Shown: piece after piece, positions 9,155 to 17,654 of the stretch | Layout of the letters: each line of letters starts with the position of its first letter | Numbering within the stretch: position 1 is the stretch's first letter | From: Rhodocyclaceae bacterium | GTDB lineage: Bacteria; Pseudomonadota; Gammaproteobacteria; Burkholderiales; Rhodocyclaceae | Length of the DNA: 64,000 bases | Assembly (NCBI GenBank): GCA_030824275.1 | Contig: JAVBXY010000009.1 | Coordinates: 62,001-126,000 of the forward strand | Direction: 5' to 3' | Made by a program: the position numbers and the translations under genes | The notes under the pieces: model-generated | Database searches by the model: none | The model's input: the letters and a program-made list of their open reading frames with translations, nothing else | Told to the model about the DNA's origin: nothing

Positions 9155-9906
9155 TTGTTTATCCGGATAAAGAATTCGCGGTTGCCGTCACCGCCGGTGA
9201 TGGGGCTCTCGAACCAGTCGAGCACCTGAAGACCGAGACTGGCCGCCGCATCGCGCAGCCGGGCTTCGACCTGCGGGTAAAACGCCGCGTCACGAACAAT
9301 GCCGCCCTTGCCGATCTGCCCTGGACTCAACTCGAACTGGGGTTTGACCAGCAGCAGCAGGGTGCCGTCGTCGGCGAGCAAGGCCGGCAGCTGCGGTAGC
9401 ACCAGGGTCAGCGAAATGAAGCTGAGATCGGCGACGATGAGGTCGAAGGCTTGCTCGTTTTGCCGCGCATCTTGCCGTGTCACCAGCGCCGACTTTTCCA
9501 AAGCGCGGGCATTGACGCCCTCGATACAAGTCACCCGCTCATCTGCGCGCAATTGCTCGCGTAGCTGATCGTGGCCGACATCGACGCCGACCACCTCGGC
9601 CGCACCGGCCTGCAACAGGCAATCGGTGAAACCGCCGGTGGATTGGCCGACGTCGAGACAGAGCATATCGCGCACATCGATGCCGCAATGCGCCAGTGCG
9701 CCGGCCAGCTTCAACCCGCCACGGGAGACATAGCGGTCGGCGGCATCCGGCGTTACCGCCAGCGCCGCCGATTCGGCAATGTCCTGGGCCGGCTTGACGA
9801 CGGCAATGCCATCAACAAGCGCACGGCCCTCCGCAATCAGCCGCTGCGCCGCCGTGCGCGACGAGGCCAGCCCCTTCGTCACCAGCAGCGTGTCGGCTCG
9901 GGTCAT
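9151..9906 (-). CDS. tlyA: TlyA family rRNA 2'-O-methyltransferase / hemolysin A
   Basis: The 251-residue protein has an N-terminal S4 RNA-binding domain (RADTLLVTKGLASSRTAAQ) and an FtsJ-like Rossmann methyltransferase domain. The SAM site shows CLDVGQSTGGFTDCLLQ and the later strand DLIVADLSFISL. TlyA enzymes methylate ribose in 16S/23S rRNA and help in resistance to or sensitivity to capreomycin-type drugs. It uses SAM, makes SAH and sits between metF and ahcY, a sensible metabolic neighbourhood. A full copy of the dispersed repeat (9471-9497) is read in frame as EKSALVTRQD between two secondary-structure elements. Confidence 0.92.
   Translation of the reverse strand: MTRADTLLVTKGLASSRTAAQRLIAEGRALVDGIAVVKPAQDIAESAALAVTPDAADRYVSRGGLKLAGALAHCGIDVRDMLCLDVGQSTGGFTDCLLQAGAAEVVGVDVGHDQLREQLRADERVTCIEGVNARALEKSALVTRQDARQNEQAFDLIVADLSFISLTLVLPQLPALLADDGTLLLLVKPQFELSPGQIGKGGIVRDAAFYPQVEARLRDAAASLGLQVLDWFESPITGGDGNREFFIRINK
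9471..9497 (-). repeat. Dispersed repeat copy 3 (within tlyA)
   Basis: The minus strand carries the exact core AAAAGTCGGCGCTG, then GTGACACGGCAAG. It lies inside tlyA in the same orientation as the gene and is translated EKSALVTRQD. Confidence 0.85.
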
Positions 9907-9918
9907 GTCAGCGGTCGA

Positions 9919-11314
<1,396 letters not shown>

Positions 11315-11319
<5 letters not shown>

Positions 11320-11341
11320 AGTAGGCTCCTTTAACTGTGAC
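11315..11341 (-). promoter_or_regulatory. Hairpin enclosing the ahcY Shine-Dalgarno and GTG start
   Basis: In the mRNA, GTCACAGT (plus-strand 11334-11341) can pair perfectly with ACTGTGAC (11315-11322) over 8 base pairs. The loop holds the AAAGGAG ribosome site and the second arm contains the GTG start codon. This would make initiation depend on unfolding. It lies just downstream of the SAH aptamer and may be part of the expression platform, which is an inference. Confidence 0.6.
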
Positions 11342-11362
11342 CGGGAGAGGAGCGGAGATAAA

Positions 11363-11464
11363 TTCGGCTCACCCTGCCCGGCACGGGTTGGGTGAGCGCA
11401 GTTCTGAACGGTCCGAGCCTGGGGGTTTTGCCAACGGCAAGCCTTGCAGCGCTCCTCGGAAGGG
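11363..11464 (-). ncRNA. SAH riboswitch in the ahcY leader
   Basis: On the minus strand the leader reads CCGAGGAGCGCTGCAA ... CCAGGCTCGGA ... GCGCTCACC, the signature order of the S-adenosylhomocysteine riboswitch, which lies upstream of ahcY in many betaproteobacteria and pseudomonads and turns expression on when SAH rises. The aptamer spans about 11390-11464. Its last element GCTCACCC (near 11391-11398) can instead pair with GGGTGAGC at about 11365-11372 (reading on the mRNA), and a CGCTCCTC further down (11347-11354) is complementary to the aptamer's 5' GAGGAGCG. Both look like mutually exclusive expression-platform pairings. Confidence 0.9.
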
Positions 11465-11469
11465 ACAAA

Positions 11470-11475
11470 AGTATA
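11470..11475 (-). promoter_or_regulatory. Probable -10 box for ahcY
   Basis: The minus strand reads TATACT here, about 6-7 bases before the first base of the SAH aptamer, so transcription would begin at the aptamer. The -35 region, 17 bases upstream, is weak. Confidence 0.45.
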
Positions 11476-11494
11476 TCCTTTTTCCTACATTGCG

Positions 11495-11524
11495 TTGACG
11501 CACTGCCGCAATTTGGTGCATAAT
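11495..11524 (+). promoter_or_regulatory. Sigma70 promoter for the initiator tRNA
   Basis: TTGACG at 11495-11500 and CATAAT at 11519-11524 are separated by 18 bases, 13 bases before the mature 5' end of tRNA-fMet. Confidence 0.65.
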
Positions 11525-11537
11525 CTCGTTTCTCCGA

Positions 11538-11614
<77 letters not shown>

Positions 11615-11622
11615 AAAACATC

Positions 11623-11662
11623 AACAAAGCCAACCAGTTACATCGGTTGGCTTTGTTGTTTT
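11623..11662 (+). terminator. Rho-independent terminator after tRNA-fMet
   Basis: A perfect 13-bp stem, AACAAAGCCAACC (11623-11635) with GGTTGGCTTTGTT (11645-11657), closes a 9-base loop and is followed by a T-rich tail. It ends the tRNA transcript. Confidence 0.9.
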
Positions 11663-11745
11663 CAGCAGGCCGGGCTGCGCGGCAATGACGACTTGTTGTC
11701 TGCTGATGATAGGTCTATGATTCTTAAGTAAGCGAGACAGGAATC

Positions 11746-12180
11746 ATGGCGTCCATTTCTTCCTCTTCAGGTACTCAGGCGGCTACGCAAGCGGGCTGGC
11801 AACAGCTTCAGTTGCAGCAGGCGCGGCGTACGGCTGAGCAGGCTGAGCAGGCGGCACAAGCGCTCAAGGCGCAGGCCGACGGGGCTCAGCGGACGGCGGA
11901 ACAGGCTCAGGAAAATGCCCGTTCGCTCACTGTTCGCTCCGATCAGGCCCAGACCAGCGCTGGCCAGGCTTGGCAGGGAGTGGCGGCGATCCAGACCCGG
12001 GAGCAGATGCAAACGCAGTTGAGCCGGACTGTGGAGCAGGTGGTGATTCGTCAACAGGCCGAGAGCGCTCCCGTGGCAGTTGCTGTTGCTGCCCCCAGCG
12101 CGACCCCGGCAACCAGTCCGTCACCGGTGGTCAATGCCCAGGGGCAGGTCACCGGGACGGTCATCAACACCACGGCCTAG
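11746..12180 (+). CDS. Hypothetical Ala/Gln-rich coiled-coil protein with a VVNAQGQ-TGT tail
   Basis: I do not recognise a family. The 144-residue product has no signal peptide. After a Ser-rich start it is a long Ala/Gln/Glu helix (about residues 12-105) with heptad character, then a Pro/Ala/Ser linker, and ends PVVNAQGQVTGTVINTTA. The same ending (VVNAQGQ-x-TGT-x2-NTTA) closes the next gene product, so the tail is a shared module. A Shine-Dalgarno-like ACAGGA precedes the start. A YjfB-like putative motility gene lies just downstream on the other strand, hinting at a flagellar or cell-surface role, which is inference only. Confidence 0.75.
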   Translation: MASISSSSGTQAATQAGWQQLQLQQARRTAEQAEQAAQALKAQADGAQRTAEQAQENARSLTVRSDQAQTSAGQAWQGVAAIQTREQMQTQLSRTVEQVVIRQQAESAPVAVAVAAPSATPATSPSPVVNAQGQVTGTVINTTA

Positions 12181-12220
12181 TCCGTGCCGAGTACCACTTA
12201 AGAGTGCCTAAGGAGTTTCC

Positions 12221-12499
12221 ATGGAAATGAGTGCCGTCAGTGCAGCCGTCAGTGCTGCCAATGCCGCCAAGCAGGCGCAACAGGTGCGTGCGGCCAGCCA
12301 GCCGCAGCAGGCGCAGGAAGCTCCGGCGTCGAAGTCCTCGTCCGAATCGGAACAATCCAAGCAAGCTGCACGTCCGGCGGAATCCGCGCCGAAAGAGCGG
12401 CCGGCCGAGTCGCAGGCCGCTCAGAAGGTGGAGCAGCCGCGCCCCGTGGTGAATGCTCAGGGGCAACGAACCGGCACCATCGTCAATACGACGGCTTGA
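12221..12499 (+). CDS. Hypothetical small Ala/Gln/Ser-rich protein, same C-terminal tail
   Basis: A 92-residue product with a good AAGGAG ribosome site 8 bases before the start. The N-terminal MEMSAVSAAVSAANAAKQAQQ is an Ala-rich helix like those of YjfB-type small proteins; the middle is low-complexity (Ala, Pro, Ser, Glu, Gln). The C-terminus PVVNAQGQRTGTIVNTTA repeats the tail of the preceding gene, 40 bases upstream, so the two probably arose by duplication of at least that module and are likely co-transcribed. No function can be assigned. Confidence 0.75.
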   Translation: MEMSAVSAAVSAANAAKQAQQVRAASQPQQAQEAPASKSSSESEQSKQAARPAESAPKERPAESQAAQKVEQPRPVVNAQGQRTGTIVNTTA

Positions 12500-12506
12500 T
12501 CACTGT

Positions 12507-12541
12507 CGCGCTTGGCGTGGCAGCCTTGCCTGTCAAGCGCG
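12507..12541. terminator. Hairpin between convergent small genes
   Basis: CGCGCTTG (12507-12514) and CAAGCGCG (12534-12541) form an 8-bp stem with a 19-base loop at the junction of the plus-strand small gene and the minus-strand YjfB-like gene. There is no clear T tract, so a terminator role is uncertain. Confidence 0.4.
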
Positions 12542-12724
12542 GGTATCGATGGCGTTGCCGAGATGCGGTGGGTTGTTGATCACCTGAGCGGCGGCGGCAA
12601 CGAGAAGTGCCGCACTTTCCGCCTGAACATTCATGGCCCGCTTGAGTACCGCAAGCTGGATGGCGTTGCCGGTTTCCGCTTGGCTCATTTGGGTGGCAAC
12701 TGCCGCGATGCTGGTGACGTCCAT
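12533..12724 (-). CDS. YjfB-like putative motility protein
   Basis: The 63-residue product starts MDVTSIAAVATQMSQAETGNAIQLAVLKRAMN, the pattern of the small YjfB family (PF14070) that is co-regulated with flagellar genes in several bacteria. A strong GGAGG site stands 7 bases before the start. It has no signal peptide and is mostly helical. Its 3' end meets the convergent Ala/Gln-rich gene. Its biochemical role is not known; a link to motility agrees with the FliA-like sigma factor at 42 kb. Confidence 0.75.
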   Translation of the reverse strand: MDVTSIAAVATQMSQAETGNAIQLAVLKRAMNVQAESAALLVAAAAQVINNPPHLGNAIDTRA

Positions 12725-12780
12725 GAGTTCCTCCGTGAACGCTGATTTACGGCCGGCGCCACAAATACTTTAATTCCGCG

Positions 12781-13680
12781 TCAAAGTCCTCGCGCCCAGG
12801 CCGGACGCAGGCGGGCCGCCTCCGGTGAGGCGATGGCCTGCCGCAATTGCGCCAGCAGGCGTTCCTTCTCGGCACCGAGGGTGCCCTTGAGCACCAGCCA
12901 GTTGGAGGCGTGATCCGAACGGAAGACCGTGCGTTTCAGTTCCAGCGCCGAAACGAATTGCTCCATTTCGACGAAAAGTTCCGCCATGTCCAGCGGCGAC
13001 CATTCCTGGAAGCCGGCTCGAAAGCGCTCCTCGCCGCCGGGAAAGCTGACCACCAGCGTGGCGAGGAATTCCGGCTGGGTGGCGTTGGCCAGTCGCGCCG
13101 AATTCTCCGCATGCTGTTTCGACAAGGTCTTGCCGCCAAGGCCGTTGAGGATCATCACCGAGCGCTTGATGCCGGCCTCGCCCAGCTTGTCGAGGGCTTC
13201 GCAGGTACTGGCGAAGCTTTCGCCCTTGTTCACCTTGGCCAGCACCTCGTCGTCACCGGACTCGGCGCCGACATAGGCGATGGCGAGTCCGGCGTCCTTC
13301 AATTCGCGTAGTTCGGCCACCGATTTCTTGCGCAGATTGCGCGGCAGGCAGTAGCTGGACACCCGATGCACTGCTGGCAGGTGTTCGCGGATCGCGGCGA
13401 GGATGGCGAGCAGGCGCCGGGTCGGCAGCACCAGCGCATCGCCGTCGGCGAGGAAGATACGACGGATGTCATCGCCGAAGCGCTCGCCGCAGCGACGGAT
13501 GGTCTCCAGTGTTTCGGCCTCGTCGCGGGCGCGGAATTTCTTCTGCGGCGCCGTGTACATTTCGCAGAACGTGCACTGGTTCCATGAACAACCATCGGTA
13601 ACGGGCAGGATCAGGGATTCCGCTTCGCTGGGCGGGCGGAACACGGGGTCGATGTAGCGGATGGGGAAGGCGGCATTCAT
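12781..13680 (-). CDS. Radical SAM protein
   Basis: A 299-residue radical SAM enzyme. The cluster motif reads CSWNQCTFC, a C-x4-C-x2-C form seen in a subset of COG1032-like proteins rather than the usual C-x3-C-x2-C. Further signs are the FLADGDALVLPT segment, YVGAESGDDEVLAKVNKG and the SVMILNGLGG strand. The start at 13680 (MNAAFPIRYIDPVFRPP) was chosen because the longer open frame upstream runs opposite the exonuclease gene. The substrate is unknown. It is divergent from the DnaQ-like gene, with 27 bases between them. Confidence 0.85.
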   Translation of the reverse strand: MNAAFPIRYIDPVFRPPSEAESLILPVTDGCSWNQCTFCEMYTAPQKKFRARDEAETLETIRRCGERFGDDIRRIFLADGDALVLPTRRLLAILAAIREHLPAVHRVSSYCLPRNLRKKSVAELRELKDAGLAIAYVGAESGDDEVLAKVNKGESFASTCEALDKLGEAGIKRSVMILNGLGGKTLSKQHAENSARLANATQPEFLATLVVSFPGGEERFRAGFQEWSPLDMAELFVEMEQFVSALELKRTVFRSDHASNWLVLKGTLGAEKERLLAQLRQAIASPEAARLRPAWARGL

Positions 13681-13707
13681 GGCGCGATTATCGCAGCCAG
13701 GGGCGGT

Positions 13708-14307
13708 ATGATGCCGGCGCCCATGCTCAGCCAGCCCTTCGCCTTTGTCGACCTTGAAACCACCGGTGGTGCATCCGCCGTGGATCGCATCACCGAGGTG
13801 GGCATCATCGAAGTCGATGCCGGGGGTGTCCGCGAATGGACCACTTTGGTCAATCCGGGCGTACATATTTCCTCCTTCATCGAGGGCCTGACCGGCATCA
13901 ACGATGCGATGGTGGCCGACGCGCCACGCTTCGCCGAGATCGCCGACGAAGTGCGTACCCGCCTCGATGGTCGGATCTTCGTCGCCCACAACGCCCGTTT
14001 CGACTACGGCTTTCTGCAACAGGAATTCCTGCGCCTGGGCCAGGAGTTCAGCGCCACGGTACTGTGCACCGTCAGGCTTTCACGCCGCCTGTTTCCCGAG
14101 CACCGCAAGCACAACCTCGACAGCCTGATCGAGCGCCACGGGCTGGAGGCCGGTGGTCGCCACCGGGCCCTGGCCGATGCGCAACTGATTCACCAGTTCT
14201 GGCGACAGTTGCGCGATGGCGTCGAGGAGGACGCCTTGGCAGCGGCGGTGACGGCGCTTGCTGCCAAGCCCAAGCCGCCTGCCGAGGCGCCCGCCAAGGC
14301 CCTGTAG
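13708..14307 (+). CDS. DnaQ-like 3'-5' exonuclease
   Basis: A 199-residue DEDDh exonuclease. Exo I is FVDLETTG, Exo II is HNARFDYGFL and Exo III is HRALADA with its catalytic histidine. It resembles the exonuclease half of DNA polymerase III epsilon-like proteins that in other bacteria are fused to a GIY-YIG domain; here the C-terminal part is only an Ala/Pro/Lys tail. Start at 13708 follows a GGGG-rich site; ATG 13723 is an alternative. The NifA enhancer for nifV overlaps its stop codon. Confidence 0.88.
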   Translation: MMPAPMLSQPFAFVDLETTGGASAVDRITEVGIIEVDAGGVREWTTLVNPGVHISSFIEGLTGINDAMVADAPRFAEIADEVRTRLDGRIFVAHNARFDYGFLQQEFLRLGQEFSATVLCTVRLSRRLFPEHRKHNLDSLIERHGLEAGGRHRALADAQLIHQFWRQLRDGVEEDALAAAVTALAAKPKPPAEAPAKAL

Positions 14308-14318
14308 GGTTTGCGACA
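14303..14318 (+). promoter_or_regulatory. NifA upstream activator sequence (nifV)
   Basis: TGT (14303-14305), ten bases, ACA (14316-14318): an exact TGT-N10-ACA site, 51 bases upstream of the -24 element, overlapping the exonuclease stop codon. Confidence 0.75.
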
Positions 14319-14368
14319 AGCCCTTCGTGGGTATTGTCTATCTGGCTGATTTTCAATGAACTAATTTT

Positions 14369-14384
14369 TGGCACCGGAATTGCT
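14369..14384 (+). promoter_or_regulatory. Sigma54 promoter for nifV operon
   Basis: TGGCACCGGAATTGCT matches the -24/-12 consensus (TGGCAC-N5-TTGCT) exactly. With transcription starting near 14395, the ATG at 14390 cannot be the true start, which favours 14405. Confidence 0.85.
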
Positions 14385-14404
14385 GATTCATGGTCGAGGA
14401 CACC

Positions 14405-15529
14405 ATGACCATCCATTCCGCTCCCTTCGTCACCATCAACGACACCACGCTGCGCGACGGCGAGCAATCCGCTGGCGTCGCCTTCAGCCTGGAAGAGCGT
14501 CTCGATATCGCCAGCCGTCTCGACGCCCTCGGCGTGCCGGAACTGGAGATCGGCATTCCCGCCATGGGCGAGTTCGAGCGCGAGGGCATCCGCGCTATCG
14601 CCGCCCTCGGTCTCGGCGCCCGGCTGATGGTCTGGAGCCGCATGCATCGCGCCGACATCGAAGCCGCCGCCGGCCTAGGTGCCCACCTCATCGACATCTC
14701 GGTACCGGCCTCCGACCAGCACCTGCGCTCCAAGCTGCGCCAGAGCCGCGACTGGCTGTTGGACCAGATCGGCGAGCATGTGCGTCTGGCCCGCGATCTC
14801 GGTTTCGACGTCGGCGTCGGCGCCGAGGACGCTTCGCGTGGCGATCCCGATCTGCTCGCGGCTATCGCCGAGGCCGCCCAGGCCGCCGGCGCGCGCCGCA
14901 TACGTTTCGCCGACACGCTCGGCGTGCTCGATCCCTTCGCCACCTTTGATCGCATCCGCGCCCTGCGCGCCGTCACCGATCTCGAAATCGAAATGCACGC
15001 CCATGACGACCTCGGCATGGCCACGGCCAATACCCTGGCCGCCGTGCGTGGTGGCGCGACCCATGTGAATACGACGGTGAATGGTCTCGGCGAGCGCTCC
15101 GGCAATGCGCCGCTGGAGGAAGTGGTGCTCGGCCTGCATGTCTGCAACGGTATCGAAACCGGCATCGACCTCGCAGGCTTCCCGCAGATTTCCGAACGTG
15201 TGGCGGTCGCCTCGGGCCGGCCTCTGCCCTGGCAGAAGAGCATCGTCGGCGAGGGCGCTTTTACCCACGAGGCCGGCATCCACGTGGACGGCCTGCTCAA
15301 GGACCCGGCCAACTATCAGGGCTTCGATCCGCAACTGGTGGGCCGCAGCCATCGCATCGTCCTCGGCAAGCATTCCGGTGCCCGCGCCGTGCAACTGGTG
15401 ATGGCCGGTCTCGGTCATGCGCTGGACGACGAGGAGGCCAGAAGCATGCTGGTGCGCGTGCGCCGTTTCGTTGCCGATGCCAAGCATTCGCCCTCCGACA
15501 CCGAACTGCTGCACCTGCTGCGTGGATAA
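14405..15529 (+). CDS. nifV: Homocitrate synthase NifV
   Basis: NifV condenses acetyl-CoA with 2-oxoglutarate to give homocitrate, the organic ligand of FeMo-cofactor. The protein (374 residues from the ATG at 14405, preceded by GAGG) starts with the DRE-TIM hallmark [17 protein letters not shown], has the [19 protein letters not shown] motif and [15 protein letters not shown]. It heads an operon transcribed from a sigma54 promoter with a NifA site. Neighbours in order are cysE, orf179, nifW, nifZ and nifM, close to the Azotobacter arrangement nifV-cysE-nifW-nifZ-nifM. Confidence 0.95.
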   Translation: MTIHSAPFVTINDTTLRDGEQSAGVAFSLEERLDIASRLDALGVPELEIGIPAMGEFEREGIRAIAALGLGARLMVWSRMHRADIEAAAGLGAHLIDISVPASDQHLRSKLRQSRDWLLDQIGEHVRLARDLGFDVGVGAEDASRGDPDLLAAIAEAAQAAGARRIRFADTLGVLDPFATFDRIRALRAVTDLEIEMHAHDDLGMATANTLAAVRGGATHVNTTVNGLGERSGNAPLEEVVLGLHVCNGIETGIDLAGFPQISERVAVASGRPLPWQKSIVGEGAFTHEAGIHVDGLLKDPANYQGFDPQLVGRSHRIVLGKHSGARAVQLVMAGLGHALDDEEARSMLVRVRRFVADAKHSPSDTELLHLLRG

Positions 15530-15533
15530 GCCC

Positions 15534-16328
15534 ATGACGCCCGAAATCCTTGTGCCGCAATCTGCCATGGCTACTCCAACTATCCCGGCCCCCGGCCTGT
15601 TCTCGCTGCTGCGCGAAGACCTCGACTGCGTCTTCGCCCGCGATCCGGCGGCACGCTCGCGCCTCGAAGTGCTGCTGACCTACCCAGGCCTGCATGCCAT
15701 CCTCTTCCATCGCGTCGCCCATTCCCTGTGGAACGGCAACTGGCGTTTCACAGCGCGGCTGCTGTCCTTCTTCGCCCGCTTGTTCACCAACGTGGACATC
15801 CATCCCGGTGCCACCATCGGCCGTCGCTTCTTCATCGACCATGGCGCTGGCGTCGTCATCGGTGAGACTGCGGAAGTCGGCGACGACTGCACGCTGTATC
15901 ACGGCGTCACCCTCGGTGGCACCACCTGGAACAAAGGCAAGCGCCACCCCACTCTGGGCAGCGGCGTAGTGGTCGGTGCCGGGGCAAAAATTCTCGGCGC
16001 CATCCTGGTCGGCGACGGCGCCCGCGTCGGCGCCAACTCGGTAGTGGTCAAGGAAGTCCCCTCCGGTCGCACCGCCATCGGCATCCCCGCCAAGCTGGTC
16101 GGCGAGCGCGCCGGCAATGCCTCCGTCGGTACCGCCGGCATGCCCATCAATCTCGATCATCACCTGATCCCCGATCCGGTGGGCAAGGCCATCCAGTGCC
16201 TGCTCGATCGCATCGACACCCTGGAGTCCGAAGTGCGCGTGCTGCGCGGCACGCCGGAGCCCGACAAGAGTGGCTGCATTGCCTGCTCCGCTGGCGAACT
16301 CTGCTGCGAGGAGCCGCGTCATGGCTGA
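15534..16328 (+). CDS. cysE: Serine O-acetyltransferase (nif-linked CysE/NifP)
   Basis: A 264-residue left-handed beta-helix acetyltransferase that makes O-acetylserine from serine and acetyl-CoA, the first step of cysteine synthesis. Hexapeptide repeats run from [44 protein letters not shown], with the catalytic His and Asp in the FIDHG and DD segments. The nif-linked copy is thought to raise cysteine supply for nitrogenase Fe-S clusters. The C-terminus carries an unusual tail with [14 protein letters not shown], four cysteines that might bind metal. It starts 4 bases after the nifV stop and overlaps the next gene by 8 bases. Confidence 0.93.
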   Translation: MTPEILVPQSAMATPTIPAPGLFSLLREDLDCVFARDPAARSRLEVLLTYPGLHAILFHRVAHSLWNGNWRFTARLLSFFARLFTNVDIHPGATIGRRFFIDHGAGVVIGETAEVGDDCTLYHGVTLGGTTWNKGKRHPTLGSGVVVGAGAKILGAILVGDGARVGANSVVVKEVPSGRTAIGIPAKLVGERAGNASVGTAGMPINLDHHLIPDPVGKAIQCLLDRIDTLESEVRVLRGTPEPDKSGCIACSAGELCCEEPRHG

Positions 16329-16860
16329 AGGCCTCGACCTGCTCGATCTTGGCGACAGCGGTCTCTACTTCGACGAAACGCCGGTGCCCGGTGTCGAGGA
16401 ACTGATGTCCGAGGCCGCCTGCCACTACGGCGAACCGGTGGCCGAGCATCGCCTCTTGCAAGCCTACTTTCTGGCCCCGGAGCAGCTCTCCGTGCTGGTC
16501 GGCCTCTATCGCTACTACTTCTACCAGCACCGCCTGACGGACGCGCTGATCGTTGCCGAGCGCGCCCTGGATGTCAGCGCCCGGCGCCTGGGCCTGATCG
16601 GCGGCTGGCGCAGCATCGGTCATGTGCAACTCGGCGAAGCAGTGATGCAATCGATAGGCCTGCTGCGTTTCCACCTGATCGCCCTCAAGGCTTCGGCTAT
16701 CGTCCTGCTGCGCCTGGAGCGCCTCGATGAAGCCCACGAGCGCCTGTCGAAAATCGTCGAAGTCGATGAGCGCGACCTCTTCGGCGTCGTCCCCCTGCTC
16801 GACCTGATCACCGCCCGGCGCGATGCCGATTCCGAAGCCTCCCAACTGCTTGCCGCCTGA
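16321..16860 (+). CDS. Conserved hypothetical nif-operon protein, TPR-like helical (orf179)
   Basis: I do not recognise a named family. The 179-residue product is all-helical with TPR-like pairs: [41 protein letters not shown] and later [31 protein letters not shown]. There is no signal or membrane segment. It is read in an overlap with cysE (8 bases) and is followed by nifW 10 bases downstream, so it is part of the NifA-controlled nifV operon. A scaffold or chaperone role in nitrogenase or cofactor assembly is plausible but only inferred from position and fold. Confidence 0.8.
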   Translation: MAEGLDLLDLGDSGLYFDETPVPGVEELMSEAACHYGEPVAEHRLLQAYFLAPEQLSVLVGLYRYYFYQHRLTDALIVAERALDVSARRLGLIGGWRSIGHVQLGEAVMQSIGLLRFHLIALKASAIVLLRLERLDEAHERLSKIVEVDERDLFGVVPLLDLITARRDADSEASQLLAA

Positions 16861-16870
16861 GGAGAACACC

Positions 16871-17179
16871 ATGAGTGACCGCGACTTTCCCGATGACCTC
16901 GACGACCTTGAATCCGCCGAGGACTTCCTCAACTACTTCGAGATTCCCTTCGACGCCACTGTGGTGCATGTGAACCGCCTGCACATCCTCCAGCGCTACC
17001 ACGACTACCTGTCCAAGCAGGAAGCCGGCAAGGCGCCGGACTTCGAGGCCTATCGCAAGTGGCTGACCCTGGCCTATGAAGATTTCGTCGGCTCCAGCGC
17101 GCAGCAGGAAAAGGTTTTCGCCGTCTTTCGCAAGGCCGACGGTTCCTCCTTCATGCCGCTTACTTCCCTGACGAGCTGA
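16871..17179 (+). CDS. nifW: Nitrogenase stabilizing/protective protein NifW
   Basis: A 102-residue acidic protein. The pattern SAEDFLNYFEIPFDATVVHVNRLHILQRYHDYL and ALAYEDFVGSSAQQEKVFAVFR-like segments (here LAYEDFVGSSAQQEKVFAVFRK) are typical of NifW, which helps full activity and oxygen tolerance of the MoFe protein. The start at 16871 follows GGAG by 7 bases; the longer open frame upstream lies inside orf179. nifZ follows after 4 bases. Confidence 0.93.
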   Translation: MSDRDFPDDLDDLESAEDFLNYFEIPFDATVVHVNRLHILQRYHDYLSKQEAGKAPDFEAYRKWLTLAYEDFVGSSAQQEKVFAVFRKADGSSFMPLTSLTS

Positions 17180-17183
17180 AACC

Positions 17184-17654
17184 ATGTTGCCGCGCTGGGA
17201 CTACGGCGATCCGGTGCGCGTCACGCGCAACGTGCGCAACGACGGCACCTTCCCCGGGCAGAACACTGGCGACCTGTTGGTGCGCCGGGGCAGCGTCGGC
17301 CATGTCCGCAACGTTGGCACCTTTCTCCAGGACCAGATCATCTATTCGGTGCACTTCCTCGATAGCACCCAGGATCTCGTCGTCGGTTGCCGCGAGGAGG
17401 AACTGATCGGTCTCGACGAAGCCTGGGTCGAAAGCCGTTACGAAGTGCGCCAGAAAGTCCGCGCCGCCCGTTCCCTGTCCATCCGTGGCGAAGTGAAAGT
17501 GCCTGCCGGCAGCCGCGGCGAAGTTCTCAACCTGGAACGGGAAGAGGGCCAGCCGGTGCTTTACCACGTGCATTTCGACTGCCTGCCCGGCAACCCCCTG
17601 CTGGTGCCGGAAAGTGCCCTGGGCGACTACGAGGGAGCCTCTGATGATGAATGA
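17184..17654 (+). CDS. nifZ: Nitrogenase maturation protein NifZ
   Basis: A 156-residue protein with two SH3-like NifZ units: GDPVRVTRNVRNDGTFPGQNTGDLLVRRGSVGHVRNVGTF near the start and a second at about residues 80-150 (EVRQKVRAARSLSIRGE... GSRGEVLN ... YHVHFDCLP). NifZ acts in forming the second P-cluster of the MoFe protein. The length fits the Azotobacter type. Its end overlaps nifM by 11 bases. A shorter second NifZ-like gene lies at 30437-30745. Confidence 0.92.
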   Translation: MLPRWDYGDPVRVTRNVRNDGTFPGQNTGDLLVRRGSVGHVRNVGTFLQDQIIYSVHFLDSTQDLVVGCREEELIGLDEAWVESRYEVRQKVRAARSLSIRGEVKVPAGSRGEVLNLEREEGQPVLYHVHFDCLPGNPLLVPESALGDYEGASDDE

